Assembly: GCA_903879825.1 (NCBI GenBank)
Contig: CAIRND010000096.1
Location: 1-11,652, forward strand
Direction: 5' to 3'
DNA: 11,652 nucleotides
Source: an uncultured Geobacteraceae bacterium
GTDB taxonomy: Bacteria > Desulfobacterota > Desulfuromonadia > Geobacterales > Pseudopelobacteraceae
Both the position numbers and the translations under genes were made by a program. Numbering within the stretch: position 1 is the first letter of the stretch; each line of letters begins with the position of its first letter. This document shows positions 1 through 7,601 of this stretch, piece by piece. The notes beneath the pieces are model-generated. The model searched no databases. It was not told the DNA's origin and saw only the letters and a program-made list of their open reading frames with translations.

Positions 1-912
1 AGACTTGTTGAAAAGTTGGCGCATGGTTTCGACAACATTTTCATTGAGCCCCAGCGTGGTAATATTTTTGATGGAGCCGGTCGTGGAGAGTACCCTGATG
101 ACGATGTTTTCCCCATAGATGGAGGGGGCGGTGGAAACACGCAAGTCGTATTTCTTTTTTAGAAACGGTAGTGTGAAGGCGCCATCCTGCGGGAGTCGCT
201 GTTCGGTGATGTCCAGTTGGGCCATGATCTTGATGCGCGATGCCAGTGATGTCTGGATAACTTTGGGGAGACAGTGCCCGTAGGTCAGAACACCGTCAAT
301 GCGGTAAAAAATATGCAGCACCTCATCTGACGGGGTCATGTGAATATCGGAGGCCATTTTCAGGATGCCGTCCATGATGAGGAGTTCGGTCAGTTCAGGG
401 ACGATTGCGTTCGGGATCGCCTCGCCGTTCTTGAGGGTGGCGGCAAACTCTTCCAGGCGCTGTTGTACCGAGTTTTTTGAAAAATAGTAGGCCCGCTCAA
501 AAATGTCGCCGTAGGCTTCCTGGTCTACGATGTATACCTTTGGTGATGTGCCGGTCAACCGGAGTACGTTGTCTACCGCCACGACATTACTGGGGGTCAT
601 GATGCCGATTGAGAGGCGGCCATCGACCAGCTCCAGCGGGATATAACCGTTATTCAGTGCTGTCTCTTTGGGGATAAGCCGCAGAGCCTGGTCGGACAGG
701 GTGAAGGTGCGGAGGTCGAGATATTCAATGCCCGAGAGCGCGGCTATGGCCTGGGCAAACTCCTGTGCCGTCAGGAAACCGAGCGATATGAGCGTTTCAC
801 CCAGTATGGTGCCGGTCACCCGCTGCTGAATGAGGGCGATTCGAAGCTGTTTTTCGCTGATCTTCCCGCTTGAAAGCAGGACATCTCCCAGATTTGTCGG
901 AGCAAGTAACAC
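1..912 (-). CDS. GspE/PilB-family assembly ATPase, MshE-like (partial, C-terminus off the left edge)
   Basis: Cytoplasmic hexameric ATPase that would power pilus or pseudopilus assembly. The window holds the first 304 codons. Residues 7-60 contain two repeats of the type LGxxLLxxGxIxxxQLxxAL (LGDVLLSSGKIS at 8-19, LGETLISLGFLT at 37-48), the signature of the MshEN/T2SSE_N domain, which binds c-di-GMP in some members. Then come ASDIHMTPSD (187-196), QRLPQDGAF (238-246) and RVSTAPSIYGENIVIRVL (258-275), all typical of the N2 domain ahead of the ATPase core. The sequence stops before Walker A, so catalytic residues cannot be checked. The start is GTG: an in-frame TAA lies 18 bases upstream of it, no other usable start follows, and AGGTGA precedes it at short spacing. 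It follows the secretin gene by 31 bp on the same strand and is probably co-transcribed. Family assignment is firm; whether it is MshE, GspE or PilB rests mainly on the MshL neighbour. Confidence 0.93.
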   Translation of the reverse strand, partial: MLLAPTNLGDVLLSSGKISEKQLRIALIQQRVTGTILGETLISLGFLTAQEFAQAIAALSGIEYLDLRTFTLSDQALRLIPKETALNNGYIPLELVDGRLSIGIMTPSNVVAVDNVLRLTGTSPKVYIVDQEAYGDIFERAYYFSKNSVQQRLEEFAATLKNGEAIPNAIVPELTELLIMDGILKMASDIHMTPSDEVLHIFYRIDGVLTYGHCLPKVIQTSLASRIKIMAQLDITEQRLPQDGAFTLPFLKKKYDLRVSTAPSIYGENIVIRVLSTTGSIKNITTLGLNENVVETMRQLFNKS

Positions 913-916
913 TGGT

Positions 917-922
917 TCACCT
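917..922 (-). promoter_or_regulatory. Ribosome binding site AGGTGA for the GTG-started ATPase gene
   Basis: AGGTGA on the minus strand ends 4 bases before the GTG at 912. Because an in-frame stop lies just upstream (931-933), this site together with the reading frame fixes the otherwise inconspicuous GTG start. Confidence 0.6.
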
Positions 923-943
923 ATGGTCTCTTACGTTCGTGTT

Positions 944-2554
944 TCACTCATTTTCAACGATGTGTGGTCGCAGGAGCAGTACCAGTTCGGATCGCGATTC
1001 TGTGGTACTGCTGTGGGTGAATAGTTTGCCAAGGTACGGAATATCGCCGATGAGCGGAATTTTATCTTCGTTGGTGCTCTCTTTTTTGGAGATCAGTCCA
1101 CCGATGATAACCATTTGTCCGTCACGTAATTTAACCGTGGTTGTCATCTCTCGCAGGGCCACGGTTGGAATGGTGATCGTGATCTGATTGCCGGCACTGC
1201 CAAAAGTTTTGTCCTTCAGATCGACCAGGTCCGATGTGATCGGAGTTATATTGAGAGTAATGTCGCCCCGTTCGGAAATGTACGGAACGATGCCGATAAT
1301 CATGCCGGAAAGGACACTGCTGGTTTCCGGAGTGAAGCTGATCGCATTACCGCCGGCGGTAGCGGTGGTTGTCGTTGTCACTTTGGATAGATAGCTGGTG
1401 TTGGTGCCAACGGTCAAAATGGAGGCGTGCCCGTTCATGACATTTATCTTCGGATTGGACAGGGTCTTGATGTTGCCCTGCGTCTTCAGGGCTGTCAAAA
1501 GCCCCTGGAAATTGGCTTTGGTAATGCCAAGTTGAAACTTGGAGGAGCCCGCGGCAGCTGCAGTGGCATCGCTCAATTTGGTTGTGCCGATGTTCAGGGC
1601 ACCGAAGCCGGCATTGGCAACGCCGTTTCCCAGCTCTTTGTACGTTTCAAGGAAGGACCAGTCTATACCGTAGTTCAAGCCCTCGCTCAGGCTGACTTCG
1701 ATGATTCTGGCCTCGATCATTACCTGCCGGTTGAGAACTTTCCGCACGTTTTCCAGATATCGTTCAACTTTCTCAAGGTTTTTTCGGGAGGCGGTCACCA
1801 TGATGGTACCGGTGAGACGGTTGATGGTAATGCTCTGCTGGGCCTGCCCCCCGCCGGAGCGGTTTGTTGCTTTGGATTTTGAGTCGCCTGCTGCAGCGGT
1901 GTCACGCTTATCCATAATGCCGGACAGCGACGTTTCCATGGCACCCCAGAAATCGTGGGCTTTTGCATCGGACTTACTGCCTGATGTTATGGAGCCGCTC
2001 ATGCCTGCTCCCGAAATATTGCCGCCAACATCCATTGAGTAGGAGTTGACGAGAGCGGGATGCCCCAGTTCGAAGACCTTGGTTCCGACGGATTCCACTT
2101 TGAGAACATTATTGGTAATGGTGTAGAAGCAATCAGCACTTGAGAACACGGTTTTTAAGGCATCTTCTGCCGTAGCGTTTCTGAGGGAGAGGGTCATGGG
2201 CTGGTCGAGCGGGACATCCCGATCAACCAGAAGATTCAAGCCGCTCGCATTGGCTATGATATGCAGGACATCGCCGAGCGGGCTGTTTCTGACCACGATA
2301 TTGACGATTTTGGTTTTGAGCGGGACGATTTCTTCAGTCATGGAGACAAAAACAGGCGGCAAAGCTTCTGCTGGTGGCGTTTTTTGGTCTGCCTTCCATG
2401 CCGGTGAGCGGGGGACGCTCTCTTTTATGAGATGTTCATCAGAAGCGGTACTCTGTCTTCCGGTCGAGCATGCCGTCACGGCTGCCATAAGCATAAGCCC
2501 GAGAAGGAGTGCGGCGAGCCGTGTTGCTCTATCCCTTAGTTTGTGGTTAGCCAT
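944..2554 (-). CDS. mshL: Outer-membrane lipoprotein secretin, MshL family
   Basis: Forms the gated outer-membrane ring through which a pilus or secreted substrate passes. The 536-residue product starts with a lipoprotein signal peptide: hydrophobic residues 13-28 and lipobox VTAC with Cys29 as the predicted lipidated residue. Residues about 83-153 form an STN/N0-type domain. A Gly/Ser-rich low-complexity linker (about 177-240) follows, then a secretin_N-like segment (242-280, ending RQVMIEARIIEV) and the secretin beta-barrel domain (about 350-533). The signature IPLIGDIPYLGKLF (499-512) and SELVLLLRPHI (522-532) are near-consensus. A Thr-rich stretch (393-399) falls within the barrel domain. 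The short layout, with one N-type repeat before the barrel, matches MshL rather than the longer PilQ or GspD. The ATG overlaps the preceding gene by 19 bp and is preceded by GGGGAAGGATAT, a good ribosome site. The lipid anchor could let it reach the outer membrane without a separate pilotin (inference). Confidence 0.93.
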   Translation of the reverse strand: MANHKLRDRATRLAALLLGLMLMAAVTACSTGRQSTASDEHLIKESVPRSPAWKADQKTPPAEALPPVFVSMTEEIVPLKTKIVNIVVRNSPLGDVLHIIANASGLNLLVDRDVPLDQPMTLSLRNATAEDALKTVFSSADCFYTITNNVLKVESVGTKVFELGHPALVNSYSMDVGGNISGAGMSGSITSGSKSDAKAHDFWGAMETSLSGIMDKRDTAAAGDSKSKATNRSGGGQAQQSITINRLTGTIMVTASRKNLEKVERYLENVRKVLNRQVMIEARIIEVSLSEGLNYGIDWSFLETYKELGNGVANAGFGALNIGTTKLSDATAAAAGSSKFQLGITKANFQGLLTALKTQGNIKTLSNPKINVMNGHASILTVGTNTSYLSKVTTTTTATAGGNAISFTPETSSVLSGMIIGIVPYISERGDITLNITPITSDLVDLKDKTFGSAGNQITITIPTVALREMTTTVKLRDGQMVIIGGLISKKESTNEDKIPLIGDIPYLGKLFTHSSTTESRSELVLLLRPHIVENE

Positions 2555-3021
2555 ATATCCTTCCCCGCCTTGCGCACCAGCACCCGGGTCTGTTCAATCT
2601 TTGCGACTATACCGCCATTCAAAGGGGAACCTTCATTGACGACATGGTTATCTATAATGGCCATCCGTGTCGAGCCGGCGAAATATATCATGGAAACTAC
2701 CGGGAGGCTAGTCAAAGAACGCGGCAGAGCCTTCTGGGCGGTAACAACTGTGGTGCTCGCAGCGGGGGGCTGTCTGCTGTTATTAGATAAAAAATCCCCG
2801 CTCTGTTTTGGCGTTGCTCTCACGGGGGAAACCATGGGGGGAAAAGTGGTCTGCGGAGGCGGCAGCGTCAGTGAAACCGGCTTATAAGAAAAGGCAATCA
2901 GCTCCTTTTCAGAGGCGGTCAGAGTCGCCGCCGGTGCCTTTCGGAAAAACAGTGCGACCGGCAGGGCGATAACGAGAAAAACCACGAAAAATATGATCGG
3001 TATAGTTTTGTCGCTGCTCAT
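2536..3021 (-). CDS. Bitopic pilus/secretion assembly protein with GspB/PilP-like C-terminal domain, MshK-like
   Basis: Probable periplasmic connector between the inner-membrane platform and the secretin. The 161-residue product has a short cytoplasmic N-terminus, one membrane helix (about 8-26) and a Pro-rich linker (about 50-90). Its compact C-terminal domain (about 108-160) has the pattern I-x-F-x-G-x-x-R-x-A-I-I-x-N followed by V-x-E-G-S-P-L and I-V-x-K-I, then a hydrophobic strand before the C-terminus. That pattern (a small beta domain carrying an AIIN...G element) is characteristic of GspB, PilP and the C-terminal part of MshK. The ATG overlaps the stop of the upstream gene (ATGA, 3018-3021) and has no strong Shine-Dalgarno, suggesting translational coupling. 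Position between the PilO-like gene and the secretin is where mshK sits in Vibrio. Function is inferred from domain pattern and gene order; sequence alone is too short for a firm family name. Confidence 0.8.
   Translation of the reverse strand: MSSDKTIPIIFFVVFLVIALPVALFFRKAPAATLTASEKELIAFSYKPVSLTLPPPQTTFPPMVSPVRATPKQSGDFLSNNSRQPPAASTTVVTAQKALPRSLTSLPVVSMIYFAGSTRMAIIDNHVVNEGSPLNGGIVAKIEQTRVLVRKAGKDIWLTTN
2558..2566 (-). promoter_or_regulatory. Ribosome binding site for the secretin gene
   Basis: GGGGAAGGA on the minus strand ends 3 bases before the ATG at 2554. It lies inside the last codons of the preceding gene, so the secretin has its own strong initiation signal even though the two reading frames overlap. 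Confidence 0.6.
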
Positions 3022-3572
3022 GGTTTCGGTTTCTCGCTCGTAACGATTCTGCCGGTAACTTTAAAGTGAACTCCGGCTTTTTCACCCGCTGCGGACTGTG
3101 TCACGGCAACGGAGCTGACTGGGCTTGAGGGAAAAGTGGCTTCGTGCAGATAATTGACTGCATTGAGCAGGTTATTGAAATCCTTGCTGTTGAAGGTGAG
3201 GGTATAAAGGAGTGACGCTTCGCCTCCTTTTCTTTCCACCGCCGTGATGGTCATATCTTCCGGATTGAGGCGTGCCTTGATATCATCGACTTTCTGGTAA
3301 AGAACCATCTCTGGAGAACTGGAGTGGCTCCCTTGGCCGAGCTGCGTCTGCAACGTCGTCAATAGAAGTCTCCGGTTGGCGCTTGCCTCTTTGACCAGGG
3401 CGAGTCCGCTCTGTGCCTTGGTCAAGCCTTCTAATGTGTTTTTAAGTAACATACGGCTTTTGTACAGCTGCGTACCGGTGATAGCCACGGCCAGAAGCAG
3501 TGTCGTTGCAATAAAAAAACGCACTTTTAATGGTTGGAGAACGCCCGCATATCCACTCGCACTCTTATTCAT
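3018..3572 (-). CDS. PilO/GspM-like inner-membrane assembly protein, MshJ-like
   Basis: Probable inner-membrane platform component that pairs with the PilN-like part of the upstream gene product. The 184-residue protein has a short basic N-terminus, one transmembrane helix (about 17-36), a periplasmic helical segment likely to form a coiled coil (about 38-90) and a small alpha/beta domain (about 100-175) with the strand pattern expected of PilO/GspM ferredoxin-like folds (for example MTITAVERKGGEASLLYTLTF). Length is close to that of PilO-family proteins. Its ATG overlaps the upstream stop codon (ATGA at 3569-3572), and AGGGAG lies about 11 bases before it within the upstream gene, so the two are probably translated together. 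These proteins diverge quickly in sequence, so the call depends on architecture and operon position rather than on diagnostic residues. Confidence 0.82.
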   Translation of the reverse strand: MNKSASGYAGVLQPLKVRFFIATTLLLAVAITGTQLYKSRMLLKNTLEGLTKAQSGLALVKEASANRRLLLTTLQTQLGQGSHSSSPEMVLYQKVDDIKARLNPEDMTITAVERKGGEASLLYTLTFNSKDFNNLLNAVNYLHEATFPSSPVSSVAVTQSAAGEKAGVHFKVTGRIVTSEKPKP

Positions 3573-4951
3573 TTGTGTTGCGGCTCCCTGCCGTTGTAGC
3601 GGGCCTGTACCGTAAAGTTTTTTTGCTTAATATCAACGGTGCTTGATGATACCGCATAGCCGGGAATTGCCGCGATTCGTGCGACCGTCTCTTCAAAAAC
3701 GGCCTGGGTGTCACTGTAGCCGGATGCGTCTATTGTTCCATCGATCTGGACCTCCAAAGCCCCCTCTCCGCTGCGAATCGTGACCCCCTTGACCAGGTAA
3801 TTCCTCGATTCGGGCAACACAAGGGCTGCCAGCGCGGCAGCCGGATTGAGCGATATGTTGTGCTTGTTGATAAAATCCAACGGCTGTTTGAGCTTATTTA
3901 CCTCTGCATCCAGCTTTTTGAAGGCAGCTATTTCGCTAGCGGAACCACTTAATTCGGTTCTGGCCCGGCCAACTTTTGACTTCAAATCGGAAATAACCAG
4001 CCACTCCGTCACTAGATATCCGGTCAGCAGCAGAGCCAAAAGGCACATGACTGCGGCTGATGCGGTGAGAAGTTTTTTGTGTGTAGAAAACAGCGCGTAA
4101 TCTGACGGCAAGATGGTGCCGATACCGGGTGATTCGGTCCGATGCAGGGCGGCGGCAACCGGCGCCAGATACTCCTGGATGATATGGGGAGGGACATTTG
4201 CCAATTGTGGTGGTAGCGAAGCCCGGTATGGCACGGAAATATGAGGCGGGTGTTCCCCGGACAGCTCGGATTGATTGAGCATAACCGCTTCAATGGGGCG
4301 TACGCGCAGAGTTTGCAAACAGTAATCAATCGTCATGTTGATATTGTTGGCATCTTCTGGAAGCAGGGTATTATCAAAAGAGGGCATTTTTCTAAGGAAT
4401 TCAAGCTCGTTGTTTTCGCTGACGAGGATCAGTTTTTCTCCCGGAAGAGTTGCGATGAAGATGCGCGGTTGACCGGGATCTGCACTGCAGGTGGAGAGCG
4501 CCAGTCTGGAGATGGAACAGGGAGCCGGGTAGACATGAGAAATCGCCATGCCGTGGCGATTAATCGTTTGAATAAAGTCGGAAAGAAAATCATCCGGATA
4601 GCTGAACACCACGATTTTGCTGTACAGCCTGGTGTCTATGGTCGCTTCGCCGACCGTACGGTGAAAGATACTGAAAGAGGTTAAATCGGGATACGTTTTA
4701 TGAATTTCAGCGCGCACCAGATCGTCATATAGTTTACCGGCTGCCGGAGGGAGGTGGATAATGTCCTGATGGAAGATCTGGGGGTTGCTGCAGACAATGC
4801 AGACTTTCTCCTTGCATGTGGAGAGAAAAACGTCCAGCTCATCAAAGGGGAATGTTCGGGCGTCTTTGACCGTTACCAACTGTCCGGCGATATGAACCCT
4901 CACCGCCTGCACAATCGCCCCGTTAAAGTAAAAAGAAAGTACGTCGCTCAT
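3569..4951 (-). CDS. PilM+PilN-like fusion protein of the assembly platform, MshI/GspL-like
   Basis: First gene of the operon; a 460-residue bitopic protein expected to link the cytoplasmic ATPase to the periplasmic platform. Residues 1 to about 285 form a cytoplasmic region resembling the actin-like PilM/GspL fold (opening strand LSFYFNGAIVQAVRV; LIL and IEAVML strands later). A single transmembrane helix spans about 296-318. A coiled coil follows (about 320-357), then a periplasmic PilN-like ferredoxin domain (about 370-455) with VKGVTI, LEVQIDGTI and FTVQARY strands. PilM and PilN, separate in type IVa pili, are thus one chain, as in MshI and GspL. The usual actin-type phosphate-1 loop is not recognisable near the N-terminus, so ATP binding is doubtful. 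The ATG at 4951 is preceded by GGTGAG with a 6-base gap. The stop overlaps the next gene by ATGA. Symbol withheld because family naming is inconsistent. Confidence 0.85.
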   Translation of the reverse strand: MSDVLSFYFNGAIVQAVRVHIAGQLVTVKDARTFPFDELDVFLSTCKEKVCIVCSNPQIFHQDIIHLPPAAGKLYDDLVRAEIHKTYPDLTSFSIFHRTVGEATIDTRLYSKIVVFSYPDDFLSDFIQTINRHGMAISHVYPAPCSISRLALSTCSADPGQPRIFIATLPGEKLILVSENNELEFLRKMPSFDNTLLPEDANNINMTIDYCLQTLRVRPIEAVMLNQSELSGEHPPHISVPYRASLPPQLANVPPHIIQEYLAPVAAALHRTESPGIGTILPSDYALFSTHKKLLTASAAVMCLLALLLTGYLVTEWLVISDLKSKVGRARTELSGSASEIAAFKKLDAEVNKLKQPLDFINKHNISLNPAAALAALVLPESRNYLVKGVTIRSGEGALEVQIDGTIDASGYSDTQAVFEETVARIAAIPGYAVSSSTVDIKQKNFTVQARYNGREPQHK

Positions 4952-5107
4952 AGACCACTCACCATCAAGTTACGCACGCTATGGAAATGCACAAAATTCA
5001 GGGTGGGCTCCAGCTTAAACGACAAGGGGAAATATACTTACTAGCGGTGTATCGAATAGCATGAAATAAAACTTTAAACCATTGGTTTTTTACGCAGATT
5101 TTTGTAG

Positions 5108-7357
5108 CTATGCCCGCTCCAGTCCCGCAAATCTCAGCATGAGTTTTTTTGGCCCCACCGAGTTGAACCAGACAATAACTTTTTGTCCTTCATCCTCGCC
5201 CTCAACTTTCCTGACGGTACCGACGCCAAACTTGCCGTGACGCACTTTCATGCCGGGATATACGCCACAGTTCTCATCGGAAGGTTCAGGAACACTCTCT
5301 ATTTCATCGATGAAGGTGTCGGCGATCGCCGATAGGTTGTGAGCTGCTGCTTGAGGGGCCGTCTGGTGAACCGCTCTTTCCTGCTGCGTATGGACATACG
5401 GGCGGTGCATCGTCTCGCCCCTGCGATAATCTGTTCCCCCCCCCTCAGCCATCAACTCCTCCGGGATGTCTTTGAGGAAACGTGATGGTGGATTGCACTG
5501 CTCCTGGCCGAACAGGTACCTGCGGCGGGCATTCAGCAGATAAAGTCGTTCCCGTGCGCGGGTCATACCGACGTAGCAGAGGCGTCGCTCCTCCTCCATG
5601 CCGTCTAAATCATCCAGAGAACGGGCGTGCGGAAAAAGTTTCTCCTCCATGCCGATCATGAAGACGGCTATAAATTCGAGCCCTTTGGCGGCGTGCAGAG
5701 TCATGAGAGTAACCGACGGCTGACCCGCTTCACCCTGCTCCAGATCGGAAACCAGAGATACCTGCTCCAAAAACTCAGACAAACCCGCTTCAGGATTTTT
5801 CTCGCTGAATTCCTCGATTGCCGCCAGCAACTGCTCCAAATTCTCCAGTCGTTCGGCGTCATCCTCATCCCGGCTGTTCTTTAACCGCTCCAGGTAGCCA
5901 CTGCCCTGCATGACCGAACGGGTTAGTTCTGCCAAGCTGCTGCCGGCAGCATTTTCACGAAATACTTCCAACATGGCAACAAAGGCAGCTACCTTGCCAC
6001 GAGGGCTTCCGCTTAACAGGCCATCGCGAGCGGCGTCCTGCAGTGCATCGTAAAAACTGTTCCCCTGTCGGTGCGCCACTGCGGAAATTTTGTCTACCGT
6101 TGAGGTGCCGATGCCCCGGGCAGGGACATTTATGATCCGTTTCAGCGAAACCTCGTCAGCCGGATTGTCCAGTACCCGCAGATAGGCCAGGATGTCCTTG
6201 ACCTCCATGCGTGAGTAAAAGCGGACGCCGCCGACGATGTGGTAGGGAAGGGCGTTGCCGACCAGAGCTTCCTCAATCAGGCGTGACTGGGCATTAGTGC
6301 GGTAGAAAACGGCCATCTCTTCCAGCGGGACACCGATGTTTCTCAGTCGTCCGATTTCACGCACGACAAAACGGGATTCTTCACGATCTGACTCGGCCCG
6401 TTCATAGTGGATTTTCTCCCCGGACTGATTTTCGGTCCAGAGTATTTTCCCTTTACGGCCGAAGTTTTGTTTTACCACTTCGCCGGCGGCAGTCAGGATG
6501 GTGGCGGTAGAGCGATAGTTCTGTTCCAGCCGGATGATTTTTACGCCGGGGAAATCTTTTTCAAATTCAAGTATATTGCGGATATCCGCTCCGCGCCAGG
6601 AGTAGATCGACTGGTCATCGTCGCCGACAACACAGAGGTTTTTACGATCTCCGGCCAACAGGCGGATCAGGTTGTACTGAACCGGATTGGTGTCCTGATA
6701 TTCGTCAACCAGCAACCACTGAAACCGTTCCTGATACGCTCTGCAAACTTCTGGGAAGCGGGTGAGAAGGCGAACGGTCTGGGTCATCATGTCGCCAAAA
6801 TCCAGGGCATTACATTTTTTAAGACGTTCCTGGTAGGCGGCGTAGATCTCGACAACTTTCTGGTTGTAGACATCACCGGGAGGGATGGATCCGATATCTT
6901 CCGGAAAAAGACCCCGGTTTTTGAAATCATCAATGCGCGCTGAAACCGCTTTGACGGCAAAGCGTTTTTCATCCAGATCCATCTCGGCGATGACGTCCTT
7001 GAGTAGTCGGTCGCTATCGCGGTCATCGTAAATAGCAAAGGATGACTGAAAGCCGAGATGGTGTATGTCGCGCCGAAGGATGCGACCGCAGGCGGCATGG
7101 AAGGTCGATATAAGCGGCGCATCGCCGCCGCCGAGAAGTCTGGCCACCCGCTCGGCCATTTCGCGTGCCGCCTTGTTGGTAAAGGTTACCGCCAGGATGT
7201 TCCACGGGCGCACCCCCCGTTCACGGACGAGATACGCTATGCGGTTGGTAATAACGCGCGTTTTGCCCGAGCCGGCGCCCGCAAGAATAAGCAACGGTCC
7301 TTCGCCATGCAGAACGGCATCTTTTTGAGGGGGGTTGAGATGAGTAAGCAGGTTCAT
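5108..7357 (-). CDS. pcrA: ATP-dependent 3'-5' DNA helicase PcrA/UvrD
   Basis: SF1A helicase acting in nucleotide excision and mismatch repair and in removing obstacles from DNA. From the chosen ATG the product is 749 residues, normal for PcrA. Visible motifs: Q motif LNPPQKDAV (7-15), Walker A AGAGSGKT (26-33, Lys32), Ia TFTNKAAREM (58-67), Ib STFHAACGRILRRD (84-97), Walker B/II VDEYQDTN (217-224), III VVGDDDQSIYSWRGAD (243-258), then IV LEQNYRS, V TLHAAKGLEF and VI CYVGMTRARERL. The last ~50 residues (GMKVRHGKFGVGTV onward) form the Tudor-like domain that in PcrA/UvrD contacts RNA polymerase. The frame stays open for 86 more codons upstream (to 7615), but those residues are His/Ser/Asn-rich, use codons unlike the gene body and match no helicase element, so MNLLTHLNPPQ is taken as the start. 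No clear Shine-Dalgarno precedes it. Transcribed divergently from gltB. Confidence 0.96.
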   Translation of the reverse strand: MNLLTHLNPPQKDAVLHGEGPLLILAGAGSGKTRVITNRIAYLVRERGVRPWNILAVTFTNKAAREMAERVARLLGGGDAPLISTFHAACGRILRRDIHHLGFQSSFAIYDDRDSDRLLKDVIAEMDLDEKRFAVKAVSARIDDFKNRGLFPEDIGSIPPGDVYNQKVVEIYAAYQERLKKCNALDFGDMMTQTVRLLTRFPEVCRAYQERFQWLLVDEYQDTNPVQYNLIRLLAGDRKNLCVVGDDDQSIYSWRGADIRNILEFEKDFPGVKIIRLEQNYRSTATILTAAGEVVKQNFGRKGKILWTENQSGEKIHYERAESDREESRFVVREIGRLRNIGVPLEEMAVFYRTNAQSRLIEEALVGNALPYHIVGGVRFYSRMEVKDILAYLRVLDNPADEVSLKRIINVPARGIGTSTVDKISAVAHRQGNSFYDALQDAARDGLLSGSPRGKVAAFVAMLEVFRENAAGSSLAELTRSVMQGSGYLERLKNSRDEDDAERLENLEQLLAAIEEFSEKNPEAGLSEFLEQVSLVSDLEQGEAGQPSVTLMTLHAAKGLEFIAVFMIGMEEKLFPHARSLDDLDGMEEERRLCYVGMTRARERLYLLNARRRYLFGQEQCNPPSRFLKDIPEELMAEGGGTDYRRGETMHRPYVHTQQERAVHQTAPQAAAHNLSAIADTFIDEIESVPEPSDENCGVYPGMKVRHGKFGVGTVRKVEGEDEGQKVIVWFNSVGPKKLMLRFAGLERA

Positions 7358-7601
7358 GAGGCAGTTGTAGCCCGTCAACCCATGCTCGTCAAGCGGAAAG
7401 GAGTTGGAAATATCATGTGAATGCCAGGCTGAAAAAGAGTTTGTGGCGGTGCTCATGCAGAAATAGCAATTGCTGTTGCCCGAAGTTAGAGGGAATCGGT
7501 TGGTAATATTCGATCTATCACTGATTCTTAACTCTGATGCTGAATGGTGCGTACCCATGTGTGTATGAATGTTACTCATATGTGCTTGGGCTGTTTGGCG
7601 A
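7358..7601 (-). other. pcrA upstream leader, open in the pcrA frame but probably non-coding
   Basis: About 240 bases between the predicted sigma-70 promoter and the pcrA start. It has no stop in the pcrA frame, with in-frame ATGs at 7579, 7558 and 7456, none with a ribosome site. The encoded residues are rich in His, Ser and Asn, and the codons include TTA, CTA and AGA, which are scarce in the neighbouring genes. I therefore read it as a 5' leader. It contains a 10-bp palindrome AGCAATTGCT (7465-7474) but no strong hairpin or terminator. An N-terminal extension of PcrA cannot be excluded. Confidence 0.4.
7364..7392 (-). promoter_or_regulatory. Possible second pcrA promoter giving a leaderless transcript
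   Basis: On the minus strand TTGACG (7387-7392) is followed after exactly 17 bases by TACAAC (7364-7369). A start site 7 bases past the -10 box would fall on the A of the pcrA ATG at 7357, which could explain the absence of a Shine-Dalgarno there. The -10 box lacks the important final T, so this is tentative. Confidence 0.25.

Noticed and set aside
5077..5093. AAACC-ATT-GGTTT inverted repeat next to a T run, as a possible terminator after pcrA
   Set aside because: The stem is only 5 bp and AT-rich with a 3-base loop. The T run is on the plus strand, where no gene ends, so it would not terminate pcrA. I see no convincing terminator in 4952-5107.
4952..5107. Promoter for the msh-like operon in the gap after pcrA
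   Set aside because: Minus-strand candidates such as TATATT near 5030 lack a plausible -35 box and there is no GG-N10-GC sigma-54 pair. The operon may be read through from pcrA or use a promoter I cannot recognise.
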